A DNA stretch of 64,000 bases from Pascua guehoae (taxonomy: Eukaryota; Basidiomycota; Tremellomycetes; Trichosporonales; Trichosporonaceae), in NCBI GenBank assembly GCA_001600415.1, contig BCJX01000014.1:354189-418188 (forward strand), read 5' to 3'. Shown one piece after another: positions 23,971 through 34,200 of this stretch; position 1 is the first letter of the stretch, and each line of letters begins with the position of its first letter. The position numbers were made by a program, and so were the translations under genes. The notes under the pieces are model-generated. The model saw nothing but the letters and a program-made list of their open reading frames with translations. It ran no database searches and was not told the origin of the DNA.

Positions 23971-26111
23971 ATGGGCCGCTCCAAACCACGCACCAACAAG
24001 CGCCCCCCGCCCAAGGCGCCGCGCACGCGCGGTGGGGCCGGTGCGACCCCCGCGCCCGAGTCCGGGACGTCGGCGGCGTCGACCTCGGCCCCATCGCCGC
24101 CGCCAGGACCCTACTTTGACGCGGCGACCTCGTCCCTCTTCCCCGCCGCGGCGGGGCTGGACCCAAACGACCCCTCGTTCCCCGCCGCGTTCCAGAGCTG
24201 GTCGACCTCGGCTCTCTCCCAGCTCGGCCACCTTCCCCGCCTCACCCCGCTCCAGCTGTCCGCCATCGCCGGCGCCGCCGCGGGCGTCAATGACGCAGGC
24301 CTCTTTAACGCCGCCACGACAAACGCAGCCAACGAGGCCGCCGCCGCTGCCGCTGGCGTAGGCGTAGGCGTCGGTGTCGGCGTCGGCATGGGCGTCGGCG
24401 TAGGCATGCCCAGCGGCTCTGTAGGGCAGGGCCTCCCCATCGACCTTCCCGCCAGCCTCGCCGCGCTCTTCGAGGCAAAGCTCACCCTCGATCGCGAAAA
24501 GGCAAAGCTCATGCGCATGCAAAAGGAGCTCAAGGGATATCGCGAGGGCATGGCCACCCTCGCCGCCGTCGCAAAGGGAAAGGAGGTCGCGGTCGAACAC
24601 CACGATATGGACGAGTGCACTTGTGGCAGGAATGGGTGAGTGTGAATGGGGCGTTGGGGAGTCGGGCTCGGGTGGTGAAGGTTTGGGGGAACTCCAGAGT
24701 TGGGGGTAAGCAGGCGGTGAGCCGATGGTGAGCCCCTCCATGTGACAGTGCGACAACTTTAGCAAAACCTGCACTGTTGCTAAGGAGGTGGCGAGAGCTG
24801 GTCAATGTTGGTGTGCTGGCGAGCGGGCTAGCAAGTGGAGAGGTATGCGCTGGGGGAGGGGGAAGACCAGAATGGCGCGGCCGAGGCGAAGAGCAGCGCC
24901 AGAGTTTAGGACCAGTCGGTGTTGGAGTGGTGTCCGTGAATGCTGCTCTGTCCAAAGTGAACTGCAGAGGGGTGTGGCAATTGCGCAGAAGGTATGAAGA
25001 TGGGGGAGGGCAACAGGGGCGGTGCGCGCGAAGTTCGGGGGCAGTGCTGTGGCGGAGACCGTTGGAATTGTTCAGAGTGGGGAAACGTGACAGCTTGTTC
25101 AAAGTGCAGAGAGAGCAAGAGCTGTTCAATCGGCAGTCAACGCAGACGCTCAAAGTGAGGCGAACTAGTATGACGATCCGGCCGTTGGTGCGGAGACAGG
25201 CGAGCAAGACTGACGAGGTGAACCCGTTTCGAATTTGCGACTCGAGGCCAAACAGTTGCGAATGTCACATGTTCTCAGCGCTGACACGCAGGCATGCACA
25301 CGACTATCCCGGCTCGCCACACTCTGGCTCGGACGACTACTACTACTACGAAACCGAGGACGAGTGCTGCGACTGCTGCTCGCACGACCATTCGTACGTC
25401 GAGTGCGACCACGAGCCTGGCGAATGCGACTGTGAACCAGAAGAGGAAGAGGACGACCAGCACCACCATCATCACCATCACCACCATCATCATCACCAGC
25501 ACCACGGCGAAGTCGACTCGGACGCCGACGAGTACGAGTACGACGACGGTGCGCACACATGCGAGCACCACGGTCCCGGACCGCACTCGCACAAATCCCA
25601 CCACCACAGCCACGACAATTATGCCACATCGGGTCATCTAGCACGGCTGCCACCGGACGAGGCATCGCTGTTCGCCGCAACGAACGGGCACGGCGCGGCT
25701 GCCGTCATCAACGCTGCGGCGAATGCGGCCGCGCGTGCGTCGTACGCAAGAGCAAACGCTGCTGCAAATGCGGCTGCAAACGCTTCATCCACAAATGTCT
25801 CGCAGACCAGAAATGCGCGCGGCAATGCACAAAACACGAATGCGGACGGAAACACACCATCGACGCGTCCTCCCAACGGATACGGAAATCAGCCTCCGCG
25901 GAGAGTACTCTCGCCCGCATCGCGCATCCGCCTCGTCGATGATCCCGACAGAATGGTCAGTTAACATGACACTGCATTGTACGCCCAACTGACATTCCAG
26001 GATGAGGCCGTGCGTGAGCTGTTCAACTGGATAAAGGCCGTCGTGTGGACGATTGAGCAGGCGGCGATCGTTGCTGGGCGGCGTGGGTGGGCCGCGACTG
26101 AGGCGCGATGA
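23971..26111 (+). CDS. His/Cys-rich protein of unknown function, 479 aa
   Basis: Exon 1 (23971-24635) encodes a basic start, an Ala/Pro-rich part, a Val-Gly repeat of about 18 residues and a helical segment (KLTLDREKAKLMRMQKEL), ending with the chelating-looking HHDMDECTCG. Exon 2 (25292-25955) begins with HAHDYPGSPHSGSDDYYYY and contains ECCDCCSHDH, ECDCEPEEEEDDQ, a run of 12 His and further Cys/His, then an Ala/Asn-rich part. Exon 3 (26001-26111) encodes DEAVRELFNWIKAVVWTIEQ and the stop. Phases fit and the total is 1440 nt. Two details are weaker: intron 1 is 656 nt, and donor 2 is GTCAGT. I do not recognise the family. Metal binding is an inference from composition. Confidence 0.7.
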
Positions 26112-27244
26112 GGGAAGGCTGCGTGGGTCATGGGACGGTGTGGATGGGAGGCCGACGCGAAAAGGGTGCTGGGGAGATATTGCGACTGGGTCAGAGCCAC
26201 TTGCTTTGACTTGTGTCGTGACTGTCTTGCTCATGGTCAAGAGCCTCGTGTTTGGTTTCCCATCAGCCCAGACTTGACCTCTCGTGAAACCTTCAGCGTA
26301 GGATACGGCTTTGGACCGGAAATCCAGACCGTAACCAGGCTTTGACTCTCGGTGCTTGCTTCCATCAGAGCTTCACCACCTTCCACATCTCCATGGCCTA
26401 CCAAGCCCCCCTCTTTTGCCTGCCCTCTTTCTGATCCCTACCCTATCGCCGTCAGCTTGCGCCTCCGCGGCATCGTGCCCTGGCTATAGCCCACCGCCGT
26501 GCTCGACACCCCCCACTCCTTCTAGGCACTAGCTAAACTCGACACCCCCCACTCCTTCTAGGCGGCACTAGCTAAACACAACACCCCCACCCCCACCGCC
26601 AATTCTCGCACCCGCCACACTGTATCACCCTATCGCTACCCATCACCATCTTGTCCTTGTCACTCACGCCACACATGCATCTGCATTGCTGCACGAGCGC
26701 CCGGCTTGAGCCTACGAGGCGCGGAGCGCACAGAGGGCCCAGGAGCAGTGAGGAACGGAGCAAATGTGAAGAAGCGAGCAGGAGTGCAAAGTAATCAGGA
26801 GCAGCAAAGAGCAAAGAGCACCGAAGACACGTGAGGGGCAAAGAACACTGGTCATGTCGATACAAGCAAGAAAACGCAGACGGACGGAAGATACCCCAAG
26901 CATGCGGCGGGGCCGGAAGGATATGCCCATCTGGGATACACGGGAGATAAAACCCACCCAGCGAGCGCCACCTATCCGGCCATCCGGCACGTGGCCCCGC
27001 CGGCATCCGGCCCACCGGTCCGACCCACCGGCGCCCACCTCTGCTCGTGCCAGCGGCACGGCGCGGCAGTGGCCGGCCCACCGGTGCGGTCTGGAGGTAC
27101 GTATGTATGCCAGTCGAGCACCCCCACCTCACCTCTGTGCATACGACCATGCAGCTTGTATAAAGAGGTGGGTGGGAGAGCCCCCTCGGTACTCTTCTCC
27201 CCAACTCATACGTTTCCCCCACTACTTCTTGAGATCACTCGAAA
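26112..27244. promoter_or_regulatory. Intergenic and promoter region of the hydroxyacid dehydrogenase gene
   Basis: No gene is seen. Between about 26970 and 27095 are repeated CCCACCGG and ATCCGGC boxes and a CACGTG-containing ggcacgtggcc, upstream of a TATA box at 27159. Near 26506-26575 a roughly 25-bp C-rich phrase (cgacaccccccactccttctaggc) is directly repeated. Confidence 0.45.
27159..27165 (+). promoter_or_regulatory. TATA box (TATAAAG)
   Basis: TATAAAG lies 80 bp before the start codon at 27245 and is followed by a C/T-rich leader, so it probably drives the dehydrogenase gene. Confidence 0.6.
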
Positions 27245-29026
27245 ATGACCATCACGCGCCCCAAAGTCCTTATCTGCGGTGAGTCCCCCCCCCCCCCCTC
27301 GTTTCCCAACACACACCGGGAATCAGCGATCGCCTGCGGGGTGCGGCATGGGCGGGGAGATGGGTGTGCGTGCTGACACTGTAGCCAACCTGGAAAAGGG
27401 CCTGATCTGGACCAAGGACGATGCAAAGGACAAGCTTGAGCCGTTTGCCGATGTTGTGGTGCGTCTTGCGCTTGGTCGTGGCGAGGGGGCTGTTGGGTCT
27501 AGTGGGCGTGTCTGTGTGGCAGGGGGGTGGCGATGGCCTTGGTTGTGGGAAGGATGTATCGCCTGTTCCGCGCGGTCAGGGCCACCTGTGGCCCGGTGGC
27601 CTACGCGCGACAATGGGGAGTGTCAGTGGAACGCGAGGGACATGGGCTTGGGATTGTCCCATGTCCACCGTCGGCTTGATCTGGGCAGAGACTTGAGAGA
27701 GGAGCGTATTGGGATACTGTAAACCTTGCATGTCCACGTTGTCTCGTTGTCTCGGGCCAGAGGACATCACTTTGCAGGGCGCAACACGTTCAGAAACTTG
27801 AGAGCGGAGCGTATCTGCCAACCCTTCCTTTCCAACCCCACCCCCCCCCCCCCTTCCCCCCAACACACACATACCCACCCTTCCGAGCCCGTAACGCAGC
27901 CTCGATCCTAACATTACAGGAGCTGTCGTCGTCGTCGCGCGAGGCGTTCCTCAAGGACCTCGAGACAAAGTACGCGGGTGTGACTGCGATTTACCGCCAC
28001 AACGACTCTGCGAGTAAGTCTGGACGTGTGGTGTGGCTGTTTGACAAGCCGAGTTTGCTAGTGCTGAGCGAGCTCCTCCGTGACGATACCCCCGATGACC
28101 CTCGCTGACACACACCCAGACGCGATCGGAGTCTTTGACAAGCCCCTCATCGACGCGCTCCCTTCGAGCGTCAAGCTGATCGCGCACAACGGGGCGGGGT
28201 ACGACCAAATCGACGTTGCGGCGGCGACAGCGCGCGGGATCGAGGTCTCGCATACGCCCAAGGCGGTGGACAGCGCGACGGCGACGGTCGGCGCGTGGCT
28301 CGCCATCAGCGCGCTGCGCCAGTTCTACCGCGCCGAAGTCAACGTGCGGTCGGGACAGTGGAAGGCGGGCCTGCAGCCCGCGCTCGACCCGGACGGAAAG
28401 ACGGTGGGCATTATCGGCATGGGCGGGATCGGGTCCGACATGGCCCGCCGCCTCATTGCCTTCAACATGAAGGTCATCTACTACAACCGGCGCGAAATCT
28501 CGCCCAAGCCCGACTTCCCTTGCGAATACGTCGCGAGCGTCGACGAGCTGCTCGCACGCGCAGACGTCGTGTCCCTCAACCTCCCGCTCAACGAAAAGAC
28601 ACAGGGCAGCTTTGGGCGCGAGCAGTTTGCAAAGATGAAGCGCGGGTCGGTGCTCGTCAATACCGCCCGCGGCGGTGTCGTCGACGAGGACGCTCTGTGA
28701 GTACCATTTTTACTTGTCCCACTGCCCACTGGTCGTGCGCGAACTGCGAATACCTTGCAAGCCGCACACCCCACCCCCCACCCGCTAACACCGCCAGCAT
28801 CGACGCGCTCGAATCAGGCCACCTCTTCTCGGCCGGCCTCGACGTCTACCCCGACGAGCCAAACGTCAACCCAAAGCTCGTCGCCATGGACAACATCACC
28901 CTCCTCCCCCACATGGGCACCGAGACGCGCGACACGCAGCGCAAGATGGAGCTCCTCGTCCTCGACAACATTGCCTCGTGGCTCCAGGGCAAGGGTCTCC
29001 TCACCCAGGTCGCAGAGCAAAAGTAG
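27245..29026 (+). CDS. D-2-hydroxyacid dehydrogenase (glyoxylate/hydroxypyruvate reductase type)
   Basis: This is an NAD(P)H-dependent reductase that converts 2-oxoacids such as glyoxylate or hydroxypyruvate to D-2-hydroxyacids. Exons 27245-27278, 27385-27458, 27920-28013, 28120-28696 and 28798-29026 give 335 aa, the usual length. The dinucleotide-binding loop GMGGIG is at residues 167-172. The catalytic triad is visible: R250 in NTARGG, E279 in VYPDEP and H297 in LLPHMG. Intron 2 is 461 nt, the others 78-106 nt. The substrate within the family cannot be decided from sequence alone; the glyoxylate/hydroxypyruvate assignment rests on overall resemblance. Confidence 0.92.
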
Positions 29027-30142
29027 CACCGACACGATCGAGACCAGACCAGGCATCGTGGTGGGTGTGGAGGAGAGCGTAGAGTGACGCGCGCGCGCGG
29101 GATAGTGTACCAGTTGCTGTGAAATAGATTGCCATCGTGGGACATGTCGTGGTGTATGCATTCCTTGTCCATTAGCGTGTGCGTGTGAGTGGATTGGCGT
29201 GGTGGCAGGGGACAAAGGCAACGGATACCAAGTGACAGCAAGTGACAAGGGCAGGGTGTTATAACGAAGCGCTGTGGGGATTGTCAACTAGAGACGGCTG
29301 AGACGACGTTTAGACATGTCACCAAAGTACCAGTGGCATTATATAGCCACAAAGCTACAAGATGCTACCTGTCCATACTCTCCCTGCCGCTAGACTCTCA
29401 ATGCCCCTCGAAACATTGCTCAGCGCAGCGAGCTCGTAGAAGCGCTTTCTCCCCCAGACCTTTGTGGTTCTACCTCGGATTCCTACCAAGTCGGTCCCGG
29501 GATTATCAATGGGCCACACACACGTCGCTATTGCACATGCGGGCTAGTACCTCGGGACAAGCCTCTGACCTACAAAGTGCGTCACGAGGTTGTCAAGCTA
29601 CGGAGGACGCTGCTGCGTTTGGCACCGATGAGCACGCCAACATCATATCTGGCCCTCGGACAGGCTTGTTCCACTGTCGTCGTTTGATGGTCACACGGCG
29701 CCACCATGTGCTACGCTCTACCCCGCCACCATCCACCTCTGGCGTGTAGCCGCCGCTGCCCAGGGCTCACCACCAGCAGTAACCCCAAGTGGTTGTCGCC
29801 CACTGACATTGACACGGAGAAGACCGGCACCATTCCTTGCAACGCTCATCATGACCAGCGATATGAGCCTCCTGGGCCCCGTTGGAGGGAATCTGCTCGC
29901 CATCCAGACCCCCAGTCACTGCACACCATCAATTGGCCCGTTAGTGGCAGCCATCGACGCCACCGGTCTCTGGCCCTACTAAATTACGCCTCACCATCCC
30001 AAACCGCAAGTACGAATGTGGCACCCCGCAGATTGCCTATGTGCCAGAGTGCCACATCCTCGCCACTCACCGTCGACGCGCCTCGTTCAAAGTACGGCCG
30101 GCAGTCCTGGCACGTTGTCTGGGCAAGCAAAAGACCAAAACA
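29027..30142. other. Intergenic, nothing recognised
   Basis: No domain, RNA gene or plausible exon structure was found in this stretch between the dehydrogenase gene and the tRNA-Gly cluster. Confidence 0.5.
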
Positions 30143-30258
30143 TACATTGTAAGGGAGTCGAACCCCTGCCGCGTCGATGGTAGCGATGCTGCCTCTTCTG
30201 GTATTGAGGAGGCGCGTTTCGATGGCAACGACGCATGATACCGTTTCACCAACAATGT
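30143..30258 (-). tRNA. tRNA-Gly (GCC) with 45-nt intron, copy 1
   Basis: Reading the minus strand: acceptor stem ACATTGT pairs with ACAATGT, D-arm GTGAAACGGTATCAT, anticodon stem CGTCG/CGACG with loop TTGCCAT (anticodon GCC), and T-arm AGGGG-TTCGACT-CCCTT with a perfect B box (GGTTCGACTCC). The intron lies after A37, the canonical site, and can fold (GCCTCCTC with GAAGAGGC). Discriminator is A. A TTTT run follows within a few bases as a Pol III terminator. The mature length is 71 nt. The first pair is A-U rather than the G-C usual in tRNA-Gly. Confidence 0.8.
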
Positions 30259-30522
30259 CTTGCTGACAGCTTCTTGCTGACACTTCCACGCTTGGTGGGG
30301 AGCCGAGGAGGTTTGCTCTTGTCGAAGCACCTCTGTGAGTAGACGATCTCCATGAGGGCGGTGTGGATATTGAGCAGCTGTGGCACATGCTCGCGAGCCA
30401 CGGAAGAGGGAGGCCGTGTGGTCCTCTGGTGCGTTGAAAAGGGCATTCGCGACGCTGTCAGCTTCCAAAAGCAAGTTGCCTGCCTGGTCGTAGCCTCACA
30501 AGAGGCAAAAGAAGAGCTCGAG

Positions 30523-30633
30523 TACATTGTAAGGGAGTCGAACCCCTGCCGCGTCGACGGATGAAGCCCCTTCTGGTGTTGACGACGGGGTCTTCAGTGG
30601 CAACGACGCATGATACCGTTTCACCAACAATGT
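30523..30633 (-). tRNA. tRNA-Gly (GCC) with 40-nt intron, copy 2
   Basis: The exon sequence matches copy 1 in all arms, including acceptor ACATTGT/ACAATGT, loop TTGCCAT and the B box. The intron after A37 differs in sequence but keeps a hairpin (GAAGACCCC with GGGGCTTC), which supports a functional, folded precursor. A TTTT run lies about 20 bases downstream. Confidence 0.8.
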
Positions 30634-31145
30634 CACGCTCTTTGGAAATTGTTGGAGCACAACTCGGGCCACTCAACAGCATCGGAACCCCCTTGCAACA
30701 GGGTAAGAATCCCACAGAAATGTCTCATGCCAGGAGAGGAGCGCTGACGCTCGTTGGAGAAGGGGCGATGGGCAGAGGGGGCGAGGGAAGACTGGCATTG
30801 TCATGTACGCGTTGAGAAGGTAGGGATGCCGATTTTGTATCCCCGAGTCGTCAGTTTGGGGGGTCAGTTTTAGGGGTCGATATCCCCTTAGGTCCGCGTC
30901 TCAAGCAGCGTTGGCCTTGTGGCTGTCTGTCTTCTGTCTACCTTTCTTGCCTGCCCTTTCACGACAGCACGGGGTGACAGGGAGGGTCATATTCACAGCC
31001 CCCGTCGACATAGAATGGGAAGGTGAGCAACCAGAGCTACAACCAGCAGGTCAAGTCACGGTGGGTGGCTCGTAGACGCCTTTGTACCGAAAAAGAAAAT
31101 CCACTCCGTGGCGCGATGTCCCCACAGGCAAAAGAGCAAGCAAAG

Positions 31146-31261
31146 TACATTGTAAGGGAGTCGAACCCCTGCCGCGTCGATGGTAGCGATGCTGCCTCTT
31201 CTGTTATTGAGGAGGCGTGTTTCGATGGCAACGACGCATGATACCGTTTCACCAACAATGT
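31146..31261 (-). tRNA. tRNA-Gly (GCC) with 45-nt intron, copy 3
   Basis: Exons are the same as in copy 1, and the intron differs from copy 1 at only two or so positions, outside the pairing GCCTCCTC/GAAGAGGC. The downstream flank also resembles copies 1 and 2 (a gcaaaaga-type motif on the plus strand), suggesting local duplication. Confidence 0.8.
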
Positions 31262-34200
31262 CACTGCAAAGCCTCGCCGATGTGGCCGATGCTTCATGCC
31301 GCGATGACCCTCGAGATGGGCGGGACCTTGAGAGGAACTCGGGTGGAGTTGTCTTGGACGCAGGGTGAGAGGCAGTGCTGGCTGCTGAGCGCTTACCAGT
31401 CCATTGGGCCACCGCAAATACTCGGTATACTGTACTTGTCGTACCTGGGGGTCGGGCAACGGGTACGAGAGATGCTGGGCCCAGTTAATCTCTGGTTGGC
31501 TGGAAAATGTATGGCGGGTTGGTGATTGTCTTGCTTAAATAGTCACGCCAAAGTGGAATGAGAACAGTGACAGCCTTTCGCTCGGGTTTATCGTAGGTGC
31601 TGGAAGATGGTGGGGTCGGTGCTATACCGTTGCAGGTTAAACTGCCCGCAACGAAAACCCCAGTTCAAAGGATGTTATGTGTGCTAACCTGGCGATCTGG
31701 GTAATGACTTGGCCTCACCGAGAACTTTGGCGGGACCGGCGTTTGAATGCTGCTGGTCAGGAAATGGTGTCAACGTCGCACAAAGGCGAATGAATGTGTA
31801 CCACGAGTGAATAGACTGCACCACCTGTAAATTCAGAAAAATGGAGCGCACGACAGTAGAGGATTACTTGAGCCGTTGTTGAGCGGCCGCATCACAATGT
31901 AAAGGGTCGGACCCAACCGTCTGTCACTCTCTCCACGTGCCTCGACGCCTCATCACCTTTGCACCTCCACTAACATCACCAAGCCGTGACCTTGGTGTCA
32001 GCTTGCAATACATATCCCTCGAGTCGAATTCATGAACAGTGCCGTGCAGCAACACCTTTGGAGATGTATCAACGACCCTTTGTGCCACCCGCGAGATTAA
32101 GATTAGGCAGAGAAATAGCACCCCGACACCCGCCCTCGCTGCCATATTGGCGCAATGCGTGCCCGTCCCTCTGCTTGACTTACCTCTGCACCTCGACTGG
32201 CTCGCGGGGATCGCATCGATCTGACCATCCGATCGCGGTGCTGTCGAGCGTCTTCATATACGCTCTCCAGGTCGGCGTTGCACGATATCACCTCGGAGAC
32301 CGCCGTCCAACCCGACGCTCTCAACTTAAGCGAGGGCGTTTCAGAGTCGATTGCAAGGGGCCGGTGTTCGTGCGACCCTCGGACCCACTGGGCCTCGTCG
32401 AAACCCCGCCCACGAGCCTCGCCCATGGCACAAACCTGGTGGCCTGGTGGGCTACGCGGTCCACACGGCCGCACCCTCTCCCTAGACCTGTGTGTAGTCT
32501 GGAGCACAAATGTGAGTTCGCGGACGGGAGTGTGCGCTGGACGAGCCCCTGCCAGCGCACATACTACGGCCGTTAGTAATCACACCGCCCGCACTGCCAA
32601 GCCCTCGATCGGTGCACGGTATACCGGGTCGCTTGCAGCGGTTGCTCATCGCCCATCGCCCATCGCCCATTGTCGCGGCCGAGGTTCATCCGCAGCCGAT
32701 CGCGGTGCTCGTGCGGAGACCCGTCCGGCACGCATTTGGTGGATACTTGCTGCTCGTTCGTGGGGGTGTTCGGGTGCCAAGATGTCGTGTGCCATGTTGG
32801 GAGACCTGTCAGCGCACGGCGACACAAGAGTGGGCCTGAGCAAAGGTTATTACGAGGCGGACACTGCGGTCTCCGTGCAACTGCAGCCTGCTAGCTGCCA
32901 GGAAGCTGCGGACGAGGCCTGATCACGTCAGCCGATTGGGGTTTTCGAATCGGCCTTGAGCATGGACGGAGCACTCTGCACCTGCACCGATACAGCAATT
33001 GTTGGCAGTAATGCGCACGCCGTATGCTGTTGATAACGGACCATGCGCCATACCCAGCTCCCGCTCCAGCTCCGGCTCTCGTGTACCAATGCCATGCGAT
33101 CGCACAGAAGGCAGCAGTCAGGGTCAGCCACGCGCCCATATCTGGGGGTACCGCATTCTGGCATTCCGTGGCGTCCGAGTGGAGCAAGTGGCGCGGGCGT
33201 GGGCATCTGTCGGTGACGTCGATTGGCCTGCGTGGAGCGGAGATCGGAGAGTGGAGAGTGGAGAAGGAAGAGAGGAGTGGAGGTCGGCGCGGGGTCGCAG
33301 GTGGCGCAGATGGCATGCCGGCGCAGGCTGGCGCCTCGTCCGAGACAAGGCGCGCAGGTGATCTGGCAAGCGGAGGTTCGGTATCTGCAATGGGCTCGGT
33401 GGCGGGACCACCGGCCAGCGCTGTTCGGCACTGGGATAAGCGCACAGATCCAGCGAGCCATGCGTGTGTGCTCTGCTTGGACGTGTTATCCAGCCGTTAC
33501 AGTAAGTGATCAGTTCTCGTCGCGGCCTGTGACCTGCGACGAGTGGCCCACTCCCCGCTGCGGCGACGTCGTGTCGGTGCGGCATGTGAAACGCCGGCGT
33601 TTCAACTTGCTTCGCGGACGTGTTTTTGCTGGCTTGGATGTGCGCTTTGCGTTGGAATATTCACAATAAACCCAGAAGGTTGTGCCTGCGGTGCCAGGCA
33701 TTGTCACATGTCACGCTTCGTCGTGTGCCGTACAGACGACCTGGCCGACCGAAGTGGAGGGACAGTTTGCATCCGGTTTCTACTCGACCAGAGCCTCATT
33801 TCCGTCCGATCCGGGGCCTGGCCCGTGCGCATGCGACGCGCGACAGCACTCACCATCACCAAACGCAGTCGAGTGATGATCGAGGCAGCGCACAAACTAG
33901 AGTACGGTGCACTGAATGGAGCCAAGGGGGTGTGATTTAGTTGCCATTCAAACCGAGCGGTGAATGATAATGGGACGCATGAAACAAGAGGATGACGAGG
34001 AATGGGGCGGGTGCTCTAGGGAGAAGAAGAGATCCATGACAACGACGAGGCGCCGCAGTCGGTGCGATGCGATGCCACCAGATCTGGACGAGCGAATTTG
34101 CCCAAGTCGGCCCCTCCTCGAATGCGGCAGTGTGTAGTGCGTGCGTGCACCACTTCAAGCTCAAGCACTGGGATGAAACATTGCACTGAATTCTTTCGCG

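Noticed and set aside
30067..30474. 135-codon minus-strand frame across the first tRNA-Gly
   Set aside because: It runs through the tRNA gene itself; the tRNA evidence is stronger.
31986..32576. 196-codon plus-strand frame in the 31-37 kb gap
   Set aside because: No domain, no sustained codon preference and no splice context; similar frames occur by chance in GC-rich DNA.
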